From NCBI GenBank assembly GCA_026707545.1, contig JAPOWR010000001.1:2013778-2077777 (forward strand): a stretch of DNA of 64,000 bases, in the 5' to 3' direction. The DNA is from Acidobacteriota bacterium (GTDB lineage: Bacteria; Acidobacteriota; Thermoanaerobaculia; Multivoradales; Multivoraceae). The translations under genes and the position numbers were made by a program. The notes under the pieces are model-generated. The model did no database searches, was not told the DNA's origin, and saw only the letters and a list, made by a program, of their open reading frames with translations. Numbering within the stretch: the first letter of the stretch is position 1; every line of letters begins with the position of its first letter. Shown here one piece after another: positions 1 to 8,153 of this stretch.

Positions 1-2
1 GC

Positions 3-425
3 CCGCGCTTCCTGGTCTGGGCCGCCCGCGACGCGGACAGCGCCCCGCTCCAGCGCCTGCAGATGGTCAAGGGCTGGGTCGAGGACGGCGAACCGCGCGA
101 ATCGGTCGTCGACATCGCCTGTGCCGATGGCGGCATTCCGTCGGGCGATCCACTCCGATGCCCCGACAACGGCGCCAGCGTCGATCTCTCGGACTGCAGC
201 TACTCCGAGGATCTCGGCTCCGCCGAACTGTCAGCTTTGTGGACCGACCCGGACTTCGACGCGGCGAAGCACGCCGTCTACTACGTGCGCGTGCTCGAGA
301 ATCCGACCTGCCGCTGGTCGACCTGGGACGCGCTCCGCGCAGGCGTGGAGCCCAATCCCGACATGCCCTCGACGATCCAGGAACGCGCCTGGTCGTCGCC
401 GATCTGGTACGTGCCGGGAGGGTAG
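3..425 (+). CDS. DUF3604 family protein, C-terminal fragment
   Basis: The reading frame is open from base 3 to a TAG at 423-425, so the gene begins before the window. The visible 140 residues carry a tail I recognise from DUF3604 proteins: an early LQMVKGW stretch, a segment rich in acidic residues and Cys, then YYVRVLENPTCRWSTWDA and a terminal QERAWSSPIWYVP. DUF3604 proteins are usually secreted or lipid-anchored and related to the PHP-type CehA/McbA metallohydrolases; the metal-binding half would lie outside the window. A full-length member of the related CehA/McbA group is encoded at 52245-54290. The substrate is unknown. The next gene starts 56 bases later on the same strand, with its own promoter-like hexamer at 437-442. 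Confidence 0.88.
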   Translation, partial: PRFLVWAARDADSAPLQRLQMVKGWVEDGEPRESVVDIACADGGIPSGDPLRCPDNGASVDLSDCSYSEDLGSAELSALWTDPDFDAAKHAVYYVRVLENPTCRWSTWDALRAGVEPNPDMPSTIQERAWSSPIWYVPGG

Positions 426-436
426 GGAGGCCGTTC

Positions 437-442
437 TACAAT
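437..442 (+). promoter_or_regulatory. -10 box (TACAAT) for the gene at 482
   Basis: TACAAT is one base from the bacterial -10 consensus and lies 39 bases before the start codon at 482. It stands out in a GC-rich gap. No convincing -35 hexamer is seen 16-18 bases upstream. Unlike the leaderless-type promoters elsewhere in this window, this gene also has a GGGAGGGG ribosome site, which fits the longer leader. Confidence 0.5.
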
Positions 443-481
443 GGCCCGGGTACAGAACGAAGTCGGCTGGGAGGGGCTCGC

Positions 482-1543
482 ATGAGCATCAAGGGAAGAA
501 TCCGCATTGCCTTCATCCTCACTCTCGCCGTCGGCGCCAGCGGAGCCGCGGCAGGGGACGACATCCCCAGGACCCCGGGCGGCAAGCCGGACTTCTCCGG
601 CAACTACGACATCAGCACGCTGACGCCGGTGCAGCGGAGCCCCGAACTGGGGGATCGCCTCACCCTGACCCCGGAGGAAGCGCAGGCCATCCGGGATCGT
701 GAGGCCCAGAACATCGACGCGAGATCGCGCGCCAGCGATCCGAACCGCGACGCTCCGCCGCTCGGCGGCAGCGTCGGCGGCTACAACTACTTCTTCATGG
801 ACCGTGGCACCAGCGCGGTCACCGTCGACGGCAAGCACCGGACCTCCCTGCTCACCGACCCGTCCAACGGCCGTTTTCCGCCGCTCACCGAGCGCGGCAA
901 GGCGCGCCGGGAAGGGATCTACGGATTCTCGAAGCGGAACACCGGCCCCGCCTGGTGGCGCGACCGCGAGGTCGGTCCCTACGACCACCCCGAGTCCCTG
1001 TCGATCGCGGACCGCTGCGTCTTCTCCCTGGAAGCGACGATCCCGATCTACCCGAAGAACTACAACAACATCAAGACGATCGTGCAGACGGACACCCACC
1101 TGATGATCCTGATCGAGTGGATGCACTACGCGCGCGTCATCCCCCTCAGCCCGTCCAGGGAGGAAGCCCGGCATCTACCCTCCCGGATCCGCTCCCGGGC
1201 CGGCGATTCGGTGGCCTGGTGGGAGGGTGACACACTGGTCGTCGACACGACGAACTTCCTGGAAGAGAAGTGGGGGGCGACCACGCTCTTCGGCGAGCCT
1301 TCCCCGCCCGCCGACCAGCATGTGGTCGAGCGCTTCTCGTTCCAGGACGAGAACACCCTGCTCTACCAGTTCAGGCTCGAGAGCGGCGACTGGGAGACGC
1401 CCTACGGCGGCGAGTACACCTGGCCGGCCACCGACGCCAAGCTGTACGAGTTCGCCTGCCACGAGGGAAACTACGCGACCGGGAATACCCTTCGCGGAGC
1501 CCGCCTTGAAGAGAGGGAAGTCGCAGCGCAAACGGGCGGGTAA
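482..1543 (+). CDS. Secreted protein of unknown function, type common in Acidobacteriota
   Basis: This codes for 353 residues. The ATG at 482 is chosen because a GGGAGGGG ribosome site precedes it by a few bases and because a signal peptide (basic start, hydrophobic stretch, cleavage after SGAAAG) follows at once. The open frame extends further upstream, but only across the preceding gene. The mature protein opens with TPGGKPDFSGNYD and contains GYNYFFMDRGTSAV, WWRDREVGPYDHPESL and a terminal GNTLRGARLEE. I associate this pattern with a secreted family repeated many times in acidobacterial genomes and with no established activity. No catalytic motif is visible. A position outside the cytoplasm is inferred from the signal peptide. 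The secreted TldD-like pair follows on the same strand after a 48-base gap, so shared transcription is possible. Confidence 0.85.
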   Translation: MSIKGRIRIAFILTLAVGASGAAAGDDIPRTPGGKPDFSGNYDISTLTPVQRSPELGDRLTLTPEEAQAIRDREAQNIDARSRASDPNRDAPPLGGSVGGYNYFFMDRGTSAVTVDGKHRTSLLTDPSNGRFPPLTERGKARREGIYGFSKRNTGPAWWRDREVGPYDHPESLSIADRCVFSLEATIPIYPKNYNNIKTIVQTDTHLMILIEWMHYARVIPLSPSREEARHLPSRIRSRAGDSVAWWEGDTLVVDTTNFLEEKWGATTLFGEPSPPADQHVVERFSFQDENTLLYQFRLESGDWETPYGGEYTWPATDAKLYEFACHEGNYATGNTLRGARLEEREVAAQTGG

Positions 1544-1591
1544 CCAGCTCCGTACAAACAACCGGACCCACCGACGAGGGGAGGCGTGTGT

Positions 1592-3319
1592 ATGTCCGAA
1601 GTTCAGTGGAATCGTGAAGGCGGCCGTGGCAGGAGCAGACGGCTCCTGCGTCGCCTGCTGATCAGTCTCTGCGGCATCGCTCTCGCGGCGGCGCCGGCGG
1701 CCGGCCAATCGAGTGTCCTGGACGCGATGAAGGCGGAGCTCGACCGCTCGATGGAGCTGCTCGGCGAGGAGGAGACGCCGCCGTACTTTCTGAGCTACGA
1801 GATCTCGGAAAGCCGGAGCGCGTCCGCCTCGGCCTCGTTCGGAGCTCTCACCGGCACGGACGAGAGCCTTGAACGCCTGCTGGACATCGACCTCCGGGTC
1901 GGCGACTACTCCCTGGACAACACGCGCCCCATCCGCGACAGCTTCAGTCCGTTCTCCTTCCTTCCCATGGGCCGCACCCAGATGCCCGTCGACGACGATC
2001 CGGCGGCGATAAGGAGCATCCTGTGGAGCGAAACCGACAAGCAATACAAGCGCGCCCTGGAACAGCTCACTCAAGTCCAGACGAACGTGCAGGTAAAGGT
2101 CGAGGCCGAGGACCAGTCCGACGACTTCTCCCGCGAAACCCCGTCCAAGGGCGTCGACGAGCCCCGGCCCGTTGAGTACGACCGCGCCGAATGGGAGGAC
2201 AGGGTCAGGCGCTACTCGGCGCCGTTCGCCGAGCATGGGGAGTTCCTGCGGGCCTCGGCGTCCCTCAACGCCGGCACGGACACCCGCTGGTTCGTCAACA
2301 GCGAGGGTTCCGAGATTCAAACTTCGGAAACCAGGTACCGCCTCTCCGTTTCGGCCATGACGAAGGCCGACGACGGCATGGAACTGCCGCTCTACAAGAG
2401 CTACAGCTCCTTCACGCTCGATGGACTTCCGGACGACGAAACCGTCGAGCGGGACGTTCGCAAGATGATCGAAGTCCTCCTGGCGCTCCGCGAAGCCCCG
2501 CTCGTGGAGCCCTACACCGGTCCGGCGATCCTGTCCGGCGAAGCCAGCGGCGTCTTTTTTCACGAGATCCTGGGACACCGCCTCGAGGGTCATCGCCTGA
2601 AAGAAGCCGATGACAGCCAGACGTTCCGGGACCAACTGAACCAGCGCGTCCTGCCGGAGAGTTTCTCCGTGCACTTCGATCCGACGATCAGGACCTACGG
2701 ACCCTCCGACCTGGTCGGCAGCTATCGCTACGACAACCAGGGCGTGTCCGCTCAACGGGTGACCGTGATCGACAAGGGGATCCTCAAGAGCTTCCTCATG
2801 TCCCGATCTCCCATCGAAGGCTTCCCGAACTCCAACGGCCACGGCCGCAAGCAACCCGGAAACAAGCCTGTGGCCAGACAGTCGAACCTGATCGTCGAGG
2901 TGGAGAACCCCCTGACCGGCGACGAGCTCAAGGAGAGATTCGTCGAGTCCATCCAGGCGGCGGACAAGCCATTCGGCCTGCGTATCGAGGAAATCCAGGG
3001 CGGATTCACCTTCACGGGACGGATGATGCCGAACTCCTTCAACGTCACGCCGCTTCTCGTCTACCGGGTCTATCCCGATGGCCGCGAGGAACTGGTGCGC
3101 GGCGTCGACCTGATCGGCACGCCGCTCACGACGTTCAGCCGCGTGGTCGCCGCCGACGACAGGATCGGCGTCTTCAACGGCCTCTGCGGCGCCGAATCAG
3201 GCATGGTGCCGGTTTCCGCGGCCGCACCGTCGGTCCTGGTATCGCAGATCGAAGTGCAGAAGAAGGAGAAATCCCAGGATCGACCACCCATCCTTCCAGC
3301 ACCCGTGGGAGACATCTAG
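1592..3319 (+). CDS. Secreted TldD-like metalloprotease (catalytic partner)
   Basis: This 575-residue protein belongs to the TldD/PmbA (TldE) peptidase family. The metal-binding HExxxH motif is H324-E-I-L-G-H329, set in the typical context FFHEILGHRLEGHRL. A C-terminal Cys at about residue 532, in GLCGAESGMVPV, matches the Cys-Gly stretch near the end of E. coli TldD. The ATG at 1592 is preferred over the GTG at 1586 because AGGGGAGG lies 7 bases upstream. A basic region and a hydrophobic stretch ending in APAAGQ form a signal peptide, which is unusual because E. coli TldD/TldE is cytoplasmic. The next gene starts 2 bases after the stop and encodes a relative without the motif. By analogy the two would form a heterodimer that cleaves unfolded or modified peptides, here in the periplasm. 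The substrate is unknown. Confidence 0.92.
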   Translation: MSEVQWNREGGRGRSRRLLRRLLISLCGIALAAAPAAGQSSVLDAMKAELDRSMELLGEEETPPYFLSYEISESRSASASASFGALTGTDESLERLLDIDLRVGDYSLDNTRPIRDSFSPFSFLPMGRTQMPVDDDPAAIRSILWSETDKQYKRALEQLTQVQTNVQVKVEAEDQSDDFSRETPSKGVDEPRPVEYDRAEWEDRVRRYSAPFAEHGEFLRASASLNAGTDTRWFVNSEGSEIQTSETRYRLSVSAMTKADDGMELPLYKSYSSFTLDGLPDDETVERDVRKMIEVLLALREAPLVEPYTGPAILSGEASGVFFHEILGHRLEGHRLKEADDSQTFRDQLNQRVLPESFSVHFDPTIRTYGPSDLVGSYRYDNQGVSAQRVTVIDKGILKSFLMSRSPIEGFPNSNGHGRKQPGNKPVARQSNLIVEVENPLTGDELKERFVESIQAADKPFGLRIEEIQGGFTFTGRMMPNSFNVTPLLVYRVYPDGREELVRGVDLIGTPLTTFSRVVAADDRIGVFNGLCGAESGMVPVSAAAPSVLVSQIEVQKKEKSQDRPPILPAPVGDI

Positions 3320-3321
3320 CC

Positions 3322-5124
3322 ATGCTTCGGTCAAGGCAAGACCGGCGGGCGCGCGTCGTGCCGCATCCCCTTCTGGCCACCTTCGTGGCCCTGCTACTGC
3401 TCCCGCTCCCCGCGGCGAACGCACAGGAAACGGCCGAACTCAACGTCATCATGCAGGCCATGCGCGACGAACTGGCGCGCAGCACCGAGCAACTCGAGTT
3501 GGAGGGGCTGGAAAAGCCCTACTTCCTCGCATACACCGTGCGGGAGAGCGAGCAGTTGAATGCCGCCGGGAGCTTCGGGGCGTTGCTGTCGAGCACCGAG
3601 AACAGGAGCAGGCTGCTGAGCGTCGAGGTACGCGTCGGCGACCCTTCGTTCGACAACACGAACTTCAGTTCCATGTCGCTATTCCCTTCCAGCTTTGCGT
3701 TCGGCGCAGCCCTGCCGCTAGAGAACGACTACCGGGAGATCCGGCGCCAGATCTGGCTCGCCACCGACGCGGCCTACAAGGCCGCGCTGGAGTCGCTGGC
3801 CGAGAAGCGAGCAGTGCTCCAGAACGAAACGCGAGCCGAGGACATCGGCGACTTCTCATCGGAGGAGCCGTTCACCTACTTCGACCAGGCCGACCCCGAT
3901 CTTCCGTCCCGGACGGCGCTCGAAGAACTCGCACGGGACCTGTCCGCCGCGTTCCGGGATCTGCCGGAGATCTTCAGTTCAAACGTGTCGGCGTCAGCCG
4001 CCAACCGGCGCACCTACTACCTGAACAGCCAAGGGTCCGCCTTCATCCGCTCCGACCCCACCGCCTCGATCGTCGTGGCGGCGCGAACCCAGGCCACGGA
4101 CGGTTCCGTGCTGAACGACTCCGTCTCAGCCCACGGAAGCTCCTGGGACGACATCAGCGACCGGAACGCTCTGGAGTCCCGTGTCGCGACCATGGGCGCC
4201 AATCTGACCGCTCGACGTTCCGCGGAAGCTCTCGATCGCTACAGCGGTCCAGTGCTGTTCGAGGGACAGGCCGCCGCGGAGTTGTTCGCGCAGGTGATGG
4301 TGCCGAAGTTGCTGGGAACCCGCGTACCCGACGCCGAACCGAGTTTCGCCAGAATGATGCAGCAGAGTCGGAACCCGTTCCTCGACCGAGTCGGGGCCAG
4401 AGTGCTGCCGAGGTTCCTCGACATCCACGATGACCCCACGCTCAACGACGACGGCTTCCTCGGCGGCTACGAAGTCGACGACGACGGCGTCGAGCCAGGC
4501 CCAACGGCCCTGGTCGAGAACGGCGTCCTCAAGTCTCTGCTCACGTCGCGCAACCCGGTCCCCGGGATCGAGAACAGCACCGGGAACCGCCGTGGCGAGG
4601 GTCCGGCGCCGAGCAACCTGCTCGTCACCTCGGATCGTGGCATGAATCGCGACGAACTCCTCGCCGAGTTCATGCTGCTGGTCGAGGAGCGTGGTGCGGA
4701 CTACGGAATCGTCGTACGCCGCCTCGCCAAGTTTGAAACCGGGGACGACCCGGCCTCGCTCTTCAACATGCTGAGAGCGGGACCCGAGGCGGCGACAGCG
4801 CTCGGCGACGCCAGTCTGGCCTTCAGGGTCTTCCCGGACGGCCGGGAGGAACTGCTTCCCAAGGCAGAACTGGTGGCCGTGACGGAAGCCGCGTTCCGCG
4901 ACATCGTGGCGGTGTCGGAAACCTCCACGGTGTACAGCTTCCCGCACTCAGCCGCCGGTGGGATGATCCCGTCCTTCCTGGCGAGCGCTCTGAGCGCTCT
5001 CGGCCTGGGCGAGGTGGTAACGGTCTCGATCCCCGATCTGCTGTTCGAAGAACTGAGTCTGCGCAAACCGTCCGGAAACGCCCCCCACCTGCCGGTGGCG
5101 CACCACCCTTCCTTCGATCCCTAA
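3322..5124 (+). CDS. Secreted TldE/PmbA-like partner lacking the HExxxH motif
   Basis: The 600-residue product is homologous to the preceding gene along its length: both share the N-terminal MRDEL..S.E.L and PYFLAYxxxES segments, the GGYExDDDGVEPGPTALVENG segment and the FPDGREELL segment. Where the catalytic gene has HEILGH, this protein has AAELFAQVMVPKLLG, with neither His nor the Glu in register. The C-terminal Cys is also absent (HSAAGGMIPS). In E. coli the TldE subunit likewise lacks the motif and pairs with TldD. A signal peptide ending in PAANAQ directs export. Only two bases separate the genes, which indicates co-translation. The 3' end overlaps the convergent VOC gene by 4 bases. 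Pairing with the neighbour is inferred. Confidence 0.9.
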   Translation: MLRSRQDRRARVVPHPLLATFVALLLLPLPAANAQETAELNVIMQAMRDELARSTEQLELEGLEKPYFLAYTVRESEQLNAAGSFGALLSSTENRSRLLSVEVRVGDPSFDNTNFSSMSLFPSSFAFGAALPLENDYREIRRQIWLATDAAYKAALESLAEKRAVLQNETRAEDIGDFSSEEPFTYFDQADPDLPSRTALEELARDLSAAFRDLPEIFSSNVSASAANRRTYYLNSQGSAFIRSDPTASIVVAARTQATDGSVLNDSVSAHGSSWDDISDRNALESRVATMGANLTARRSAEALDRYSGPVLFEGQAAAELFAQVMVPKLLGTRVPDAEPSFARMMQQSRNPFLDRVGARVLPRFLDIHDDPTLNDDGFLGGYEVDDDGVEPGPTALVENGVLKSLLTSRNPVPGIENSTGNRRGEGPAPSNLLVTSDRGMNRDELLAEFMLLVEERGADYGIVVRRLAKFETGDDPASLFNMLRAGPEAATALGDASLAFRVFPDGREELLPKAELVAVTEAAFRDIVAVSETSTVYSFPHSAAGGMIPSFLASALSALGLGEVVTVSIPDLLFEELSLRKPSGNAPHLPVAHHPSFDP

Positions 5125-5546
5125 CGGACAGACGGTTCGCTCAGTCCCCACAGCGCGGACGTTGCGAACTCCAGGCTGTTTCCGTCCGGGTCGCGAAAGT
5201 AGATGGACCGTCCCCGGCTTCCACCCCAGTCGATCTCCTGCTCGACCGGAACACCAAGGCTCTCGAGACGAGCACGCCAGAGGTCGATCTCATCCTCCGT
5301 GACGCCGAACGCAAGGTGACCGGGGCCACGGGATCCGTGGAGCCCGAGACCCCGCGGGGTCAAGTCCGGGTCGGATGTCGCCTCCGGGTTGAAGAGCAGG
5401 ACCATCTGGCTACCGCAGCGGAAGAACACGTGCCTCCCTTCGAGCTTCGAGTGGAGGGTTAGTCCCAGAACATCCGTGTAGAAGGCCTCGGCCGCCTCCA
5501 GATCGTCCACGTAGAGACAGGCCTCGAGAACGAAGTCCAGTTTCAT
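5121..5546 (-). CDS. VOC (glyoxalase/dioxygenase superfamily) protein
   Basis: The product has 141 residues and a vicinal-oxygen-chelate fold. It begins with LEACLYVDDLEAAEAFYTDV, which is the usual beta-alpha start, has GPGHLAFGV in the middle, and ends with the signature IYFRDPDGNSLEFA. The ATG at 5546 is chosen because GGAGG lies 7 bases upstream; an ATG at 5564 would add six residues and overlap the preceding stop codon. It sits 17 bases behind the tandem CaiB/BaiF gene on the same strand and is probably co-transcribed with it. VOC proteins bind a divalent metal and act as lyases, isomerases, dioxygenases or resistance proteins. The sequence does not show which applies here. Confidence 0.88.
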   Translation of the reverse strand: MKLDFVLEACLYVDDLEAAEAFYTDVLGLTLHSKLEGRHVFFRCGSQMVLLFNPEATSDPDLTPRGLGLHGSRGPGHLAFGVTEDEIDLWRARLESLGVPVEQEIDWGGSRGRSIYFRDPDGNSLEFATSALWGLSEPSVR

Positions 5547-5563
5547 CCTCGCGCCTCCGTACA

Positions 5564-8038
5564 TCAGTCCTTCTTTACACCCCGACCCGTCGCGCCCGCA
5601 GGCGGCCTGTCGCGCAGGATACCGGCCCGTTCCAGCTCATCGACTCGCCATGCCGGAAACCCGAGCACGTCGGCGAGGATCTCCCGATTGTGCTCCCCCA
5701 GGCAGGGCGCGCCGCGACGGTAGGTCGGCGGCGTGGCGCTCATGTGGATCGGCAGACCCGGATAGCGGCGCCGACCGACTTCCGGGTGGTCGACCTCGGC
5801 CCAGAAGCCGCGAGCCTCCAGGAACCGACTATCCGCCAGGTCGCGGGCGTCGGCGACCGGGGCCGCCGTCAGGCCGGCGCGATGCAGAGTCGCCGCCAGG
5901 TCGTCCCGCTCCCGGCCGCGGGTCCACCTCGCGAGTAACTCGTCGACCCGGTCCTCGTCAGCCTGCCGCTCCTCGAGCGACAGCGAGCGAAGCGCCTCCG
6001 GCAGGTGCGCGATCTCGCACAGCGCTCGCCACTCCCCGTCGCTCTCGACGCTGATCGCGATCCACCGGTCCTCACCAATGCACGGATAGCAACCCTGGGG
6101 AGCCCGCCAAGGATGCCGGTTGCCGCGCCGGGGCTCGGCGGCGCCGCGAAGCTGCGCCGCCAGAATGTGATCGCCGAACATCGTCGCCATCGCCTCGACC
6201 ATCGGGGTCTCGACGGTGCCGCCCCGTCCCTCGCTCGACCGGGAGCGGCCGTACAGCATGGCCAGCGTCCCGACGGCCGTGTGCAGGGCGGTCATCGGAT
6301 CCGGCCAGGCGATGCCCGACCGGTGGGGACCGCCGTCACGGTAGCCGAGTGCGGACGTCAGTCCCATCGTCGACTCGATCAGCGGACCGAAGGCAAGCCG
6401 GTCCCGGTAGGGGCCCGAGTTGCCGAAACCTGGCATCGAGACGGCGATCACACCCGGGTTGATCTCCCGCAGCCGATCCGGGTCGAGTCCGAGTTTCGGC
6501 ATCACCCGCGGACTGAAGTTGTCGCAGACGACGTCCGCGCGCTCAACCAGGGCCTCGAAGATGCGTCGGGCCTCCGGCTCGCCCAACTCAAGGGTCACGG
6601 ACCGCTTGTTCCGGTTCATCTTGTTGAACGCGGCGTTGCGGTTGAACGGACAGTCGCCTGCGTCGTTCTCCGGGAACAGGTGGGTGAGACGGGCAAGCCT
6701 CGCCGATCGGGTCGCCGGGCCCCGCGCCCACGCCGCCTCGACCTTGATCACGTCGGCGCCGAGATCACCCAGGATTCGCGTCGCCAGCGGGCCCGCCCAG
6801 ACCCTGGTGAGGTCGAGCACGCGGACTCCATGCAGGGGCCCGTCCTTCAGCGCGGATGCCGCTGGCACTCGGCCCTTGGCGGTCTCCCGCGCCTGCCAGC
6901 CCACAACCCCGTCCAAAGCCGGCGCCGTGCCGGCGACCGAGGAATCGATGACCTGCGCTGCTGCCGCGCCGTTCAGAAGGAACGGTCCGCGGGGGACCAG
7001 CGGCCCCCCGTCGCCGTCGATCGGCACGAAGAAACCGCGGGCTCGAAAGTGAGGGTCGTCCAGAACCTCCAGCGCATCGAGCACCGGGCCGATCGGAACG
7101 CGTACCCGCTCGCCCATCTCGATGATCTCGGCCGCGGTGTGGGCCATCATCCACGGATCGATCGCCCGATCGAACTCCTCCCGGTGTTCGGCCCGGTCCG
7201 CATCCTCAGTGAAGCGCGGGTCCTCCAGGACGTGTGCAAGGCCGGCTGCCTCCAGAAACGGCTGGAGCATCTCCCGGCTCGGCATCGAGAGGGCAACGTA
7301 GCCGTCCTTGCAGCGGTGGACGCCAACCGGATGCCACGGTCCGCCCTGAGAGTTGCCGACCCGGCCGAGGATGTACCCGGCCTGGCTCCACATCACCGTC
7401 GTGTACTGGTGCAGAGCGGCCAGCGCCTCGACGTGGGACACGTCGACGGTCTGACCTCCTCCGCTCGCGGGACGCGCCAGCAGGGCGGCCAAACCGCCGA
7501 TCACCGCGTGGGCGCCCGCCTGGCAGGCCGAGTGCAGCCCCGGCCGCGCGATGGGCTCGCGGTCCGGAGCACCATTCAGATAGAGATGGCCGGACCAGGC
7601 GTCGTCCGTGAAACCGTTCGACGGCGGTGGGCCGGCTTCGCCCCAGACGCCTGTTGTCCGAGCTCCCAACCCAAACGGCGAGATCCTCAGCAGCACAGTC
7701 TGCGGCGCGTCGGATTCGTCGATCAACGGCTCGAGCGGCCCCGGCGCAGCACTTTCGACCACGACGTCCACGCGTCCGCGCTCGACCAGTTCCAGAGTCT
7801 GCTCCCGCCCACCGTCTTCGCTCGGCCGCAGCCGCGCAGCACGCTTGCCGACGTTCAGGTAGGCGTACTCCGCTCCAACGCCCCGCCACCGCTCTCCGAC
7901 CTCCCGCCACCGGTCGCCGCCCGGCGGCTCGAGCCGCAGCACCTCGGCACCGCACACCGACAGCAACCGTCCGGCATAGGCACCCGCCGCCGAGCCCGCG
8001 ACTTCGATCACCCGCAAGTTAGAGCAGGGTCCGCTCAC
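5564..8038 (-). CDS. Tandem CaiB/BaiF (family III) CoA-transferase, one active half
   Basis: The 824-residue protein holds two complete family III CoA-transferase domains, about residues 7-370 and 400-810. Usual members are about 400 residues and form interlocked dimers. The C-terminal copy keeps the catalytic Asp at residue 580, in SGIAWPDPMTALH. In the N-terminal copy the aligned stretch PGLHSACQAGA (166-176) has no Asp, so that half is probably inactive. The GTG at 8038 is chosen because the homology begins there (CSNLRVIEVAGS) and a TACCGT hexamer ends 9 bases before it; an ATG at 8173 would overlap the divergent gene. Family members move CoA between carboxylic acids and act in oxalate, carnitine, bile-acid or aromatic metabolism. 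The substrate here is unknown. The VOC gene follows. Confidence 0.9.
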   Translation of the reverse strand: MSGPCSNLRVIEVAGSAAGAYAGRLLSVCGAEVLRLEPPGGDRWREVGERWRGVGAEYAYLNVGKRAARLRPSEDGGREQTLELVERGRVDVVVESAAPGPLEPLIDESDAPQTVLLRISPFGLGARTTGVWGEAGPPPSNGFTDDAWSGHLYLNGAPDREPIARPGLHSACQAGAHAVIGGLAALLARPASGGGQTVDVSHVEALAALHQYTTVMWSQAGYILGRVGNSQGGPWHPVGVHRCKDGYVALSMPSREMLQPFLEAAGLAHVLEDPRFTEDADRAEHREEFDRAIDPWMMAHTAAEIIEMGERVRVPIGPVLDALEVLDDPHFRARGFFVPIDGDGGPLVPRGPFLLNGAAAAQVIDSSVAGTAPALDGVVGWQARETAKGRVPAASALKDGPLHGVRVLDLTRVWAGPLATRILGDLGADVIKVEAAWARGPATRSARLARLTHLFPENDAGDCPFNRNAAFNKMNRNKRSVTLELGEPEARRIFEALVERADVVCDNFSPRVMPKLGLDPDRLREINPGVIAVSMPGFGNSGPYRDRLAFGPLIESTMGLTSALGYRDGGPHRSGIAWPDPMTALHTAVGTLAMLYGRSRSSEGRGGTVETPMVEAMATMFGDHILAAQLRGAAEPRRGNRHPWRAPQGCYPCIGEDRWIAISVESDGEWRALCEIAHLPEALRSLSLEERQADEDRVDELLARWTRGRERDDLAATLHRAGLTAAPVADARDLADSRFLEARGFWAEVDHPEVGRRRYPGLPIHMSATPPTYRRGAPCLGEHNREILADVLGFPAWRVDELERAGILRDRPPAGATGRGVKKD

Positions 8039-8047
8039 CGGCCCGGG

Positions 8048-8053
8048 ACGGTA
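8048..8053 (-). promoter_or_regulatory. Leaderless-type -10 box (TACCGT) for the CaiB/BaiF gene
   Basis: Read on the minus strand, TACCGT lies 9 bases before the GTG at 8038 and no Shine-Dalgarno is present. A transcript starting about 7 bases after the hexamer would begin at or next to the start codon. It shares the 115-base divergent gap with the promoter of the TlpA-like gene. Confidence 0.45.
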
Positions 8054-8113
8054 ACAGCCGCCGGAGACGGTCGCGGTGCGCCCCTCACATCCAGAACCGC
8101 CGACCCAATCGCC

Positions 8114-8146
8114 TGTCCGGAGCCACAGTTCTGTGAGGGCTAGACT
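8114..8146 (+). promoter_or_regulatory. Leaderless-type promoter (TAGACT) with an upstream TGTCCGG site
   Basis: TAGACT at 8141-8146 ends 7 bases before the ATG at 8154. TGTCCGG at 8114-8120 begins exactly 27 bases before the -10 box, the same distance as in the P2 and P3 promoters at 23570 and 29186. The two upstream sites of those promoters are not recognisable here. Confidence 0.5.
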
Positions 8147-8153
8147 GCCGGAC

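Noticed and set aside
6005-8143. Long open frame antisense to the tandem CaiB/BaiF gene
   Set aside because: High GC content gives long stop-free antisense frames. The translation is Arg/Pro-rich without domains, while the opposite strand has clear family motifs throughout.
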